Assembly: GCA_016715405.1 (NCBI GenBank)
Contig: JADKAE010000003.1
Location: 124,001 to 188,000, forward strand
Reading direction: 5' to 3'
Length of the DNA stretch: 64,000 nt
Origin: Saprospiraceae bacterium
GTDB taxonomy: Bacteria; Bacteroidota; Bacteroidia; Chitinophagales; Saprospiraceae
A program made the translations under genes and the position numbers. Below, in pieces: positions 44,057 to 52,011 of the stretch. The notes beneath the pieces are model-generated. The model ran no database searches and was not told the DNA's origin. It saw nothing but the letters and a program-made list of their open reading frames with translations. Within the stretch, counting starts at the first letter, position 1. The number at the start of each line of letters is the position of its first letter.

Positions 44057-45771
44057 ATGAGATTCACTACGATACTTACCTGTCTTGCCTTATGGCTTTT
44101 TTGCAGCAGTTGCGGCAAACCACAAGAAGAAAAAGCCGACACTATCTTATTCAACGGCAATATCTACACCGTTGCCGAGGCGCAGCCTACCGCGCAGGCC
44201 ATTGCTATCCGGGGCGACCGCATTTTGCTGGTAGGCAGCAATGAAGCGGTGAAAGCCCTGGCCCACGACAAGACCGAAATGATAGACCTGCAGGGACAAT
44301 TCGCTATGCCCGGATTCATCGAAGGCCACGGCCACTTCGGAGGCCTCGGCAGCAGCCTGATCAACCTCAATTTCCTGCAATCGAAAAACTGGGAAGAGAT
44401 CGTGGCCGCCGTCGCCGAACGCGCCAAAACAGCCAAACCCGGCGAGTGGATCATCGGCAGGGGATGGCACCAGGAAAAATGGGACCACACGCCCCAGCGC
44501 CAGGTGCTGGGATATCCCTACCACGACGAACTCAGCGCCGCCTCGCCCAATAACCCCGTGATGCTGAGCCATGCCAGCGGCCACTCGCTGTTTGCCAACG
44601 CCAAAGCCATGGAACTCGCCGGTATCAGCGCCGAAACGCCCAACCCCGTCGGCGGCGAGATCGTACGCGACTCGCGCAAACAAGCCATCGGCGTCTTCGA
44701 AGAACGCGCTATGCGGCCTATCTACGAAGCCTATCAGGCCTATCTCAATACCTTAAGCCCCGAAGCAAAAAAACAACAATGGCGGAAGGGCATCGAACTC
44801 GCCCAGCAGGAATGCCTCAAAAAAGGCATCACTTCTTTCCAGGATGCCGGCTCAGATTTCGAGGTGATCGAAGATTACAAAGCCATGGCCGAAAAAGGCG
44901 AACTCGACCTGCGCCTATGGGTGATGGTGCGCCACAGCTATGAAGAGATGAAGGACAATTTATCCGATTTTCCAATTATCAACGCGGGCAACCACTTTTT
45001 CACCTCCCGAGCTATCAAAACCGAACTCGACGGCGCACTGGGCTCCTACGGCGCCTGGCTGCTGGCCCCCTACAACGACAAAAAAGACTTTGTCGGTCAA
45101 AATACGACCCCCATCGAGGAGGTGCAAAATATCGCTAAGCTGGCCATCGATCACGGCATGCAGATGTGCGTACACGCCATCGGCGACCGCGCCAACCAGG
45201 AGACGCTCAATATCTGCGAACAAACATTCGCCCAGCATCCCGACAAAAAAGACCTGCGCTGGCGCATCGAACACGCCCAGCACCTCGACCCCACAGATAT
45301 TCCGCGCTTTAAGCAACTGGGCGTTATCGCCGCTATGCAGGGCATCCACTGTACTTCCGACGCGCCTTTTGTGGTGAAGCGACTCGGCGAAGAGCGCTCC
45401 CGCGCTGGCGCCTACCCCTGGCGCAGTCTGCTCGACGCCGGCGCCGTAGTCAACAACGGCACCGACGCCCCCGTAGAGGACGTAGACCCCTACCCTCTTT
45501 CTACGCCTCCGTCACCCGCCGCCGGGCCGACACGGGTCTCATCTTTTTTCCCGAACAAAAGATGACCCGCAAGGAGGCCATCTATTCCTACACCCTGGCC
45601 AACGCTTACTCGGCTTTCGAAGAAAACGAAAAAGGCTCCCTCGCCAAAGGCAAGCTGGCCGATATCACGGTGCTCTCCAACGACCTGCTCAACTGCCCGG
45701 AGGAAGAGATCCTGAAGACGAAGGTGGTGATGACGATGGTAGGGGGCCGGGTGAAATACCGGGGGGAGTGA
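44057..45771 (+). CDS. YtcJ-like amidohydrolase lipoprotein, frameshifted near the end
   Basis: The open frame 44057-45565 starts with a lipoprotein signal (FTTILTCLALWLFCSSC). It has the amidohydrolase_3 layout: ILFNGNIYTVAEAQPTAQAI, metal site MPGFIEGHGHFGGLGSSL, HQEKWDHTP, CVHAIGDRANQETLNICEQT, WRIEHAQHLDPTDI and NNGTDAPVEDVDP. At about 45490 one base is missing; with it the protein continues SFYASVTRRRADTGLIFFPE and joins 45562-45771 (MTRKEAIYSYTLANAYSAFE ... MTMVGGRVKYRGE), for about 571 residues. Substrate unknown. Confidence 0.88.
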
Positions 45772-46045
45772 CGGCGAGGGGGAGAGGGGGCGAGGGGGCG
45801 ATTTTGCAAAGAGGTGTAATCTTTTCGAAGCATGAGAAAAGGTGACATCTCAAACCTGATGACAAAAAAATCCGCGGAATCCGTGATTCAATCAACCAGG
45901 CCTTGCCCGGGATTTTTTAACTAGGATATGTGTAATACAGAAGGATGGGAAAGGATTTTTGATGTTGGATGTTTTGCTGAATGTTGAATTATTTTTTTAA
46001 TGTGTATTTTATTGTTAATTAAACATTTAACATTAAAAATTTAAC
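45767..46045. repeat. Octamer array remnant and GATGTTG inverted array
   Basis: 45767-45802 holds four units of GGGGGCGA/GAGAGGGG right at the amidohydrolase stop. 45958-46045 holds TTTGATGTTGGATGTTTTGC on the left and AACATTTAACATTAAAAATTTAACATC on the right (written as AACATTTAACATTA and TTTAACATCA), an AT-rich inverted pair. Between them (45803-45957) I see nothing. Confidence 0.8.
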
Positions 46046-46046
46046 A

Positions 46047-46703
46047 TCAAAAAATCACCACCCCCAACTTCACCCTAACATTGGGCTCTATCTGTTGCCT
46101 GATCCCGTCTGACCCATAATTCCAGATCAGCGAGCCGTTGGTGCGGAAAGTGGCGTCGGGAGGGACATCCCCAAAATGAATATCCCGGTATACATAGCCA
46201 AACCCGCCATCAAACTCAAATATCCAGCGGCGACCGAAGAAGAGACTGCCGCCGTAGGCGACATAAAATGCCCATTTTCGCTCCAGGCGCTGGTAATTGA
46301 TCCGCTGCGAAAACGTGCAATCAAAACGGCAGAAATCGCCTTCAATATTGGCGTCGGCATACAGCAGCGAACCATAAGCTTGAATGGATTGGGTATATCG
46401 GCGACTAGCGGGTGGGCGAAAATAATATTTCGCACCCGCATCGGCGCGATAGCCGTCGAGCGCCGACAATACGGGATTGTCGGCATAACCGATGTTGAAC
46501 ATCTTTCCGGCGCTGACTTCCGCGTACCAATTGGGACTGATACGCCGCTCTACGGCCACATCAAAAGACGGAAAATAAGGATGCAACCACACCAACGGCG
46601 ATATTTTTACGATCCACGCGGGTGCAGGGGTATCGGGCGCCGGGTTTTGGGCAAAAAGCCAAAAAGGCGCCAGCCAGGCGCATAGTAAGAGCGTTTTTTT
46701 CAT
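46047..46703 (-). CDS. Outer-membrane beta-barrel protein, unknown function
   Basis: 218 residues. Signal peptide MKKTLLLCAWLAPFWLFAQN, then alternating aromatic strands (SFDVAVERRISPNWYAEVSA, GAKYYFRPPASRRYTQSIQA, GGSLFFGRRWIFEFDGGFGY) ending NVRVKLGVVIF with a terminal Phe, the barrel end signal. The layout is like DUF3575 barrels. Overlaps the stop of the preceding gene by 4 bp (ATGA), so translationally coupled to the LVIVD lipoprotein. Confidence 0.8.
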   Translation of the reverse strand: MKKTLLLCAWLAPFWLFAQNPAPDTPAPAWIVKISPLVWLHPYFPSFDVAVERRISPNWYAEVSAGKMFNIGYADNPVLSALDGYRADAGAKYYFRPPASRRYTQSIQAYGSLLYADANIEGDFCRFDCTFSQRINYQRLERKWAFYVAYGGSLFFGRRWIFEFDGGFGYVYRDIHFGDVPPDATFRTNGSLIWNYGSDGIRQQIEPNVRVKLGVVIF

Positions 46704-47473
46704 ACGCCAAATGGCAGTTGAGATACAAAAACAAGCGTACCTGGCTGGCTGTAATCGTATTGATATACGCTGTCGGGGCCTATTACCAGCAATAAGCCAT
46801 TTAGCGCTATAGCATCGCGCGCGTTGATATTGGTAATATGCTGCACCAACTGGATATCTTGCGGGTTGGTAACGTCGTACATCTTAAGCCCAAACTGCCC
46901 GTCGCACACAAACAACCAGTTGTCGTCGAGGCCCATGCCCCAGGGCTCTTCCATGTCGTATTCGGCCAAAATTTGCGGCTGCTGGATATTAGCCAGGGAG
47001 ATGATCTCCAGCCGGTCGTCGGTAAAATTGCCGTTGACGGCGTTGCAACCGTTGGCGCGCAGGGTCACGTAGGCGTATTCACTATTGGCCACCACAGGGT
47101 CGCAACTCCGCACATGGGAATAAGTCGATACGTATTCCGGCTCGCCATTGTCCGCCACGCGGTAGATCAGCATACCCCACTGCGTGCCCAGGAAGAGCCA
47201 GTCTTCGAGCGGGAAGATGGTCTCCACGCCCACATCGAGCCTGATCTCTTTTTTGAATACAGGGGTTGCCGGCTGACTAATATCGTAATAGCGCAGGGTG
47301 CTGAAATCAACCGTATATAGGTAGTTGCCTTTGATGACAAAGCGGGCCAGGGAGCCGCCTATGCCCGTGCCGTTGTCGGCGCTGATATCGGAGCTTTCGT
47401 CGGCGCAGCGCACAGTGAGCAAAGCCAGGATAAGCAGCGAAAGGATATATCGAAAAACAGAAAGATGTGTCAT
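46700..47473 (-). CDS. LVIVD-repeat lipoprotein
   Basis: 257 residues. Lipoprotein signal LSLLILALLTVRC (Cys about 23). Propeller-like repeats YLYTVDFSTLRYYDISQPAT, WLFLGTQWGMLIYRVADNGE, RLEIISLANIQQPQILAEYD and WLFVCDGQFGLKMYDVTNPQ are of the LVIVD type. A surface or periplasmic propeller of unknown role; same family as the next gene upstream. Confidence 0.85.
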   Translation of the reverse strand: MTHLSVFRYILSLLILALLTVRCADESSDISADNGTGIGGSLARFVIKGNYLYTVDFSTLRYYDISQPATPVFKKEIRLDVGVETIFPLEDWLFLGTQWGMLIYRVADNGEPEYVSTYSHVRSCDPVVANSEYAYVTLRANGCNAVNGNFTDDRLEIISLANIQQPQILAEYDMEEPWGMGLDDNWLFVCDGQFGLKMYDVTNPQDIQLVQHITNINARDAIALNGLLLVIGPDSVYQYDYSQPGTLVFVSQLPFGV

Positions 47474-47499
47474 GTAATTTTTGATTTACTGCCGAATAA

Positions 47500-47560
47500 G
47501 TGAACAGTGAACAGTGAACTGCTCCTTGTATCTGTTCACAGTTCACAGTTCACAAATAAT
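47500..47560. repeat. 7-bp array with inverted copy (GTGAACA / TGTTCAC)
   Basis: GTGAACAGTGAACAGTGAAC on the left and GTTCACAGTTCACAGTTCAC on the right of a 14-bp spacer fold into a hairpin. The same sequence family recurs at 60307-60369. Confidence 0.92.
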
Positions 47561-47562
47561 TT

Positions 47563-48102
47563 TTACCGCCAACATTGGGGTTTGTGCAACAATTTTTCTT
47601 CCCAGCCGATTACGACGCCTTTGGAAGGGTCAGCGCATTCAAAAAAGCCGAAATAATTGGGTGGCGCCGTGCCTGCAAGTTCCACCTCAGGAAAGGCATT
47701 GCTGATGCGCGACAATACCACGGCGCTGTCGAGCCGGCTGATGTCAATCGCCACCATGTCGCCCCCATTATTGGCGTACATGATATTTCCCTTGATGGCA
47801 ATATCGGTGTTGCCGGTTATTTGCAGGAATTTTATCCGTTCGGGATGCGCCGGGTCTGAATTGTCAATGATATGCACGCCCTGCCCGCTTTCGCCGGCAA
47901 AGATGATCCCGTCTTTGTAATAGATTTTCCCCAACGTTTGAATGGCGCGGGGTTCGGAGAAGGCGATCTGTTTCCAATCACCTGTGCTGTATATGGGCGC
48001 CAGGCCCATCACTTCGTCGGGGATTTCCTGCTTGGGTTCAAAACACCCTGCGTACAATAGCCCGACAAGGAGTAACGATAATAATGGCACACAACATTTC
48101 AT
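47563..48102 (-). CDS. LVIVD-repeat lipoprotein, short
   Basis: 179 residues. Lipoprotein signal LLSLLLVGLLYAGC (Cys20). Repeats IIFAGESGQGVHIIDNSDPA and IMYANNGGDMVAIDISRLDS match the LVIVD family, with the C-terminal FFECADPSKGVVIGWEE seen in related proteins. Shorter than a full propeller; may pair with its longer neighbour 90 bp downstream. Confidence 0.8.
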   Translation of the reverse strand: MKCCVPLLSLLLVGLLYAGCFEPKQEIPDEVMGLAPIYSTGDWKQIAFSEPRAIQTLGKIYYKDGIIFAGESGQGVHIIDNSDPAHPERIKFLQITGNTDIAIKGNIMYANNGGDMVAIDISRLDSAVVLSRISNAFPEVELAGTAPPNYFGFFECADPSKGVVIGWEEKLLHKPQCWR

Positions 48103-48159
48103 GGGGAAATATTTATATCAAAACGCCTCCACACTCGCTTATGCTGCCAGCCATAATAA

Positions 48160-48330
48160 AAATCATCGGCGGTCGGCGGTCAGGCACGTCGTTGCCGCTC
48201 AAGACACTTCACGGAAAGTCGGCAGTCGGCAAAGTCGTCGTTTCGACTCCGCTCAACGACCGGCTTAGATCGCACGGTCGTAAAAGTCCTACAGTCGTAA
48301 AGTCGTAAAGTCGTAAAGTCGCAAAATCCC
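48160..48330. repeat. Mixed repeat cluster: REP-like element and AGTCGTAA array
   Basis: 48163-48183 has two GGTCGGC words, 48234-48266 holds GTTTCGACTCCGCTCAACGA (the reverse complement of 15705-15735), and 48280-48330 has five units of the AGTCGTAA type. The gap between two genes of the same strand is made almost wholly of repeat DNA. Confidence 0.85.
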
Positions 48331-48331
48331 C

Positions 48332-48745
48332 TTAGCGGCGCTTCGACGACAGCCAGTCCTCCCGGCGTTTCAACGAGGCCCTGTTGGCCTTTTCGCCGGC
48401 AGATTCGGCGGTGAGGAGTTCTATGGTGGGATCCTGAGTGGCGGTGAACGTGCCGGTGGTTTCTATGCCGTTTTGGATAAACCGGATCGTATACCGCCGG
48501 CCCGGCTCAAAGGGCATATCGTCGAAGGGATTGTCCTGGTTGACCGGGCGGCCGTCTACCGACAAGAGCAGGTCGCCCTCGTCGAGGCCGGCCTGGTACA
48601 GGGGGTTGGTTTCCAAAACGGGCCCTTGCACCCTGGCGCCTTTCTCTGTATGGTGAAACGAGGCTCCGTAAAACCCGGCTTGTTTGGGTAATTTGGGCCG
48701 CATCACTACGCCCATTTCGGCAAACAAATCTTTGAGATCGGGCAA
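48332..48745 (-). CDS. M61 peptidase, C-terminal PDZ part
   Basis: Reading in this frame starts near 48775 with FFNRYIRGSQLPDLKDLFAE and holds the PDZ-like domain (NPLYQAGLDEGDLLLSVDGR, YTIRFIQNGIETTGTFTA), ending in a basic tail (REDWLSSKRR). It belongs to the peptidase in the next entry: one extra T in a run of five joins the frames. Confidence 0.85.
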   Translation of the reverse strand: MPDLKDLFAEMGVVMRPKLPKQAGFYGASFHHTEKGARVQGPVLETNPLYQAGLDEGDLLLSVDGRPVNQDNPFDDMPFEPGRRYTIRFIQNGIETTGTFTATQDPTIELLTAESAGEKANRASLKRREDWLSSKRR

Positions 48746-49836
48746 TTGGCTGCCGCGGATATAGCGGTTAAAAAGTCGGCGGCAAAGGATTTGTCGCCCG
48801 TTACTTCAGCCAGAGCTGCTTCGAGGTCGGCCACGGTATAGGGTATTTCGTTGCGCCCAAAATGTTGCCACAGGTAGCGCATGTAATCGTCGAGTGAGAG
48901 GTCGCCTTTGCGGTTGCGCAGGCTGAGGTCGAGGCAAAGCCCCAGCACGTTGCCGTAAGTATAATAGCTGATAAAGGTGTTGGCGTAGTTGACCGGATCG
49001 ATATAAACAGCAGCATCCACGTAGGGCGCGTGGCGACTCATTTCGATGGGGCCGCGATGGCGACGGCCAGGGCCGTTCCATACCTGGTTGACGCCGTTGG
49101 AAAGGGCGTTGAGATAATCCTCCTGTGATATTATGCCGGTGCGGCACAATACCAGATCGTCGTAATAAGACGTAAACCCTTCGGCAAACCAAAGCTCATC
49201 CGACATATTGGGTTTGTCGAAATCAAACGGCTCTAATGAGCGGGGGCGCAGGCGTTCTACGTTCCAGGCGTGGAAAAATTCGTGGGCGATCACTCCGGTC
49301 ATGGCCTTGCCGTCGTCTGACAATTCGCCATCGCCCGAGCAAACCGTGGAATTGCGGTGCTCCATGCCGTCGCCGTCTACCCAGGGGTTGAAGCTAAGCA
49401 GAAAGGTATATTTGCCAAAATCGAACTGAGGTAATTCGCCAAAAATGGCTTTTTCCTCTTCCACAATGGCCTTAACGTTTTCCGCATATTTGTCGAGTTG
49501 CTCGTCGGTGCCTTCGTGCATGAGGGCGATTTCGATAGTGTATTTGCGGCCGTCCGAGCTGCTCTGCCAGCTTCTTCTGTCTATCTCGCCCACCATTGTA
49601 GGGCTGTCGAAGAAATAGTAGTAGTTGGGCGCCCTAAACCGGTTACCGTCCAGGCGCTCTAATTGTGTAGCTACCTGCCAGTCCGGATGGTTTTCCAGTT
49701 TAAACGAAAGCAACACAGGCCGGTGTTCGAGTCCGACGCCGTAGATAAACACGGCCGGCATATTGAGGTGCAGTTTCCGGTTGTCGACGCCGGCGTAGGT
49801 ACCGTCGGCGCGGTTGGCATACAAAGGTATAGGCAA
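48706..49836 (-). CDS. M61 glycyl-aminopeptidase-like metallopeptidase, catalytic part
   Basis: Zinc site HEFFHAWNVERLRPRSLEP (H-E-x2-H, about residue 188 of this frame) with the downstream Glu in DELWFAEGFTSYYDDLVL. The N-terminal beta domain (KLHLNMPAVFIYGVGLEHRP) precedes it. The frame goes wrong at both ends: LTAISAAANCPISKI after AADF, and the start TTG at 49836 is only the point where the upstream frame shifts in. Whole enzyme: about 600 residues, exported, cleaving short or glycine-containing peptides by family. Confidence 0.9.
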   Translation of the reverse strand: MPIPLYANRADGTYAGVDNRKLHLNMPAVFIYGVGLEHRPVLLSFKLENHPDWQVATQLERLDGNRFRAPNYYYFFDSPTMVGEIDRRSWQSSSDGRKYTIEIALMHEGTDEQLDKYAENVKAIVEEEKAIFGELPQFDFGKYTFLLSFNPWVDGDGMEHRNSTVCSGDGELSDDGKAMTGVIAHEFFHAWNVERLRPRSLEPFDFDKPNMSDELWFAEGFTSYYDDLVLCRTGIISQEDYLNALSNGVNQVWNGPGRRHRGPIEMSRHAPYVDAAVYIDPVNYANTFISYYTYGNVLGLCLDLSLRNRKGDLSLDDYMRYLWQHFGRNEIPYTVADLEAALAEVTGDKSFAADFLTAISAAANCPISKICLPKWA

Positions 49837-50152
49837 TTTGCACCTGCCCGTCGTGGCCGGTGACTTCCCACGAAGCCACGTCGGTATGGTAAACTTTCAA
49901 CTCGCGACCACGGCCGTCGGTAGCGCGCAGGTCGTACATGTTTTTGGCAAACTGGTGAAGCGCATAGCGCCCCGGAGAGGCTTGCGGAAAGCGAAGTTTG
50001 AGCGGCGCGTCGGGCAAAGCGGGGAAAGTAGCTACAACCCGGATTTCGTGGTGCGCAAGGTCGGCGTCATACACCTCATAAGAAATCGCCTCCTGGCCGC
50101 CGGCCATAGCGATAAGGGCAAAAGCCAATAGTACCGACAGCAGGTATCTCAT
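49826..50152 (-). CDS. M61 peptidase, N-terminal part
   Basis: ATG at 50152, signal peptide MRYLLSVLLAFALIAMAGGQ, then the M61 N-terminal domain (ISYEVYDADLAHHEIRVVAT, RFPQASPGRYALHQFAKNMY, HTDVASWEVTGHDGQVQIAY). After IAYT at about 49826 the frame becomes Arg-rich nonsense; the next frame continues LYANRADGTYAGVDNRK. Confidence 0.88.
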
Positions 50153-50190
50153 GCAATAGATATAATAAGGAGTAGAAAAATCGTTAGCGG

Positions 50191-50982
50191 TTATTCTCCC
50201 AGTATTTTCCGCTTTTGCAGCGCAAATTCTTCGTCGGTCAATACCCCCTTATCGCGCAATTCGCCCAGCTTGAGGATCTGGTCGAGCAGATCATCGGCGG
50301 GTGACGAGAAATCATTCAAAGACAATGGGGCTTCGACGGGCGGGGAGGCCGGGCGCTTGTAGCCGTCTTTCACAAAAGTATCAAAACCGGGTTGCGTGCG
50401 CAGGAATGACAGCGCATCGTGCGTATTGATCTTATCGGTGTCTTTAAAACCGTAAGAAATGGCTTTTCCGAGGTGTTCGTATGCCAGGTCGGCGTCTTCC
50501 AGTATAGAATAGCAGCAAGCCAGGTTGAAATGCGTGGCGGGGTCTTCGTATTGAAGCTCCAATGCCTTTTGGAAAGAGTCGATGGCGCCTTCGTAGTCGT
50601 AATCGCGGAATTTTTCGATGCCGGTGCGCTTGAAATCACTGACATCGGGGGCGGACTGGGTTTTGGAGGTGGAGGTAGCCCGCGGAAGTTGGCGGCGCCG
50701 GGGTTCATTTTCCCATTGTTCGCGTGTCGAACTCATGTACCGGCGGTTGTAGCGTTCGTTAAATTCCACTTCGGGCATCACAAATAAAAGTACGGCATCG
50801 ATAAACCCCAACAAGGCCGGAAGCAGGATGGCCGGTGTATTCTCTTCCACAGTAATGGCAAAACAAAGCCAAAACAACAAAAAGTGAACAACTCCCCAGA
50901 AGCGCTTCCCGAGGTAGAACCGATGTACGCCAAAAATGCCAAGAAAGAAGGCTAATGCTGCCGCTACGTATTTGCTCTTCAT
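50191..50982 (-). CDS. TM2 - TPR - SHOCT domain protein
   Basis: About 263 residues from the ATG at 50982 (MKSKYVAAALAFFLG). Residues 1-75: TM2 domain with GIFGVHRFYLGKRFWGVVHF and two membrane helices. Residues about 120-190: two to three TPR-like units (GIEKFRDYDYEGAIDSFQKA, PATHFNLACCYSILEDADLA). Residues 235-263: SHOCT domain (LDQILKLGELRDKGVLTDEE). An unusual three-part layout; no known function. SHOCT domains often mediate oligomerisation or membrane-protein processing. Confidence 0.85.
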   Translation of the reverse strand: MKSKYVAAALAFFLGIFGVHRFYLGKRFWGVVHFLLFWLCFAITVEENTPAILLPALLGFIDAVLLFVMPEVEFNERYNRRYMSSTREQWENEPRRRQLPRATSTSKTQSAPDVSDFKRTGIEKFRDYDYEGAIDSFQKALELQYEDPATHFNLACCYSILEDADLAYEHLGKAISYGFKDTDKINTHDALSFLRTQPGFDTFVKDGYKRPASPPVEAPLSLNDFSSPADDLLDQILKLGELRDKGVLTDEEFALQKRKILGE

Positions 50983-51152
50983 CGCAACCAATTAATATAT
51001 CGGGCAATTATCACCAAAACGGCAAAGTTAAGGCTAAAATAATAGCTATACAGCAACTTATTATAGACTAATTGCCAAGTTTTCTTTGGGAAACAGATTT
51101 AGAGTGAGTATAACAATGTTGATTACCTTCATTTCTGTCTCAAACGCGATTC

Positions 51153-51245
51153 ATTTTAACGCAAAGATCGCAAGGTGGAACGCAAAGGTCGCTAATGCAA
51201 AACAGAATAGCGAACCTTGCGATAACTTCGCGCACTTTGCGATAC
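51153..51245. repeat. AACGCAAAG palindromic repeat
   Basis: TTTTAACGCAAAGATCGCAAGG and CGCAAAGGTCGCT on the left are matched by AGCGAACCTTGCG and GCGCACTTTGCG on the right, forming an imperfect hairpin. A half-copy is at 15626-15643. Confidence 0.8.
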
Positions 51246-51262
51246 TATGATGCCCCTCTTTA

Positions 51263-51350
51263 CACCCCCAGCCCCTAAAGGGGAGCCCTCCCGCTATCAA
51301 GGAAAACTAGTTTGTCGTTGGCGTTCCCCTTTTAGGGGTTAGGGGTTGGA
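51263..51350. repeat. CCCCTAAAGGGG inverted pair
   Basis: ACCCCCAGCCCCTAAAGGGG at 51263 and TCCCCTTTTAGGGGTTAGGG at 51325 are inverted copies of the element at 22770-22797, around a 40-bp centre. Confidence 0.8.
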
Positions 51351-51445
51351 AGGTCAAGTCCAACAGGCATTTCAAAGTTCTTCGAATATCTCGGAACTAA
51401 AGACACTTTGGTTAAAAAAACCGGTACAAAAGTGCAAAACCCGCT

Positions 51446-51645
51446 AAAAAAGGATTGCCCGGCTAAATAATATAGCCAGGCAACCGAAAACCGATTTAAG
51501 TACAATCTTTATGACATCGTACGCCAACGGCATACGTGTTGTGTTTTGCCTTTTTTGTGTTTTTTATATAAAGGAGGTTAGAGGGTTGCGCGCTTTCTTG
51601 AAGTGTGGAAAGCCTATAGCCAATGGGGGCTTTGGTTGTACATAG
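51446..51645 (-). ncRNA. Candidate small RNA of about 200 nt
   Basis: Promoter TTGG at 51681-51678, 19-bp spacer, TACCTTTG at 51658-51651: an exact match to the Bacteroidota consensus. An intrinsic terminator (51455-51483) ends it. Inside, CGTATGCC-GTT-GGCGTACG (about 51517-51535) is an 8-bp hairpin. The only ORF, MLECGDKIITFVWLCTTKAP, overlaps the promoter and is unlikely to be coding. Confidence 0.5.
51455..51483 (-). terminator. Intrinsic terminator
   Basis: TTGCCTGGCTA pairs with TAGCCGGGCAA around a 7-base loop on the minus strand, followed by a six-T run. Confidence 0.75.
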
Positions 51646-51650
51646 CCATA

Positions 51651-51681
51651 CAAAGGTAATGATTTTATCGCCGCATTCCAA
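51651..51681 (-). promoter_or_regulatory. Bacteroidota-type promoter
   Basis: TTGG-N19-TACCTTTG on the minus strand, perfect spacing for the -33/-7 consensus. Confidence 0.65.
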
Positions 51682-51732
51682 CACTTCGTTAAGAATAATA
51701 CGCCAAGTGAGGCCTAATTATTACACCATCCT

Positions 51733-51857
51733 AAAAAAAAGCCCGGTACGTTTTGGTACCGGGCCACTCGATTCTGGCATCAACGTATTCGTGTTAATGT
51801 CCCCCTAATTTTAGATATCATGGTCAACTGCGCTTTGCAGCGATTGTTCTCTATTTG
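51733..51857 (-). ncRNA. Candidate small RNA of about 120 nt
   Basis: Ends at a strong terminator (51741-51764 plus eight T). A weaker promoter, TTG-N20-TAATTTTA, is at about 51894-51864. The predicted 5' part holds the stem CGCTGC-AAA-GCGCAG near 51832-51846. No ORF. Confidence 0.4.
51741..51764 (-). terminator. Intrinsic terminator
   Basis: GCCCGGTACC-AAAA-CGTACCGGGC folds as a 9- to 10-bp GC stem on the minus strand and is followed by eight T. Confidence 0.8.
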
Positions 51858-52011
51858 ACGATGTAAAATTAGACTTACTTATACCCCCATTCAACCCCAT
51901 AATGATGTGGTAGGTATAAATTTAATTTCTAAGGCGTTGATTTTGTGATACTATTTCAAAAAAAGATAGTTAATTTGTCTACCTGCATCATGAAGCAGCG
52001 TCTTATATAAT

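Larger units (their letters stand above)
50983..52011. other. 1-kb gap with repeats and candidate small RNAs
   Basis: No convincing protein. 51153-51245 and 51263-51350 are dispersed palindromes. Two minus-strand units follow, each with promoter and terminator (51446-51645 and 51733-51857). The last 110 bp before 52012 are AT-rich and hold no clear -33/-7 pair on the plus strand. Confidence 0.5.

Noticed and set aside
51496..51684. ORF MLECGDKIITFVWLC on the minus strand
   Set aside because: Its start lies upstream of the promoter at 51651-51681, so the transcript would not include it.
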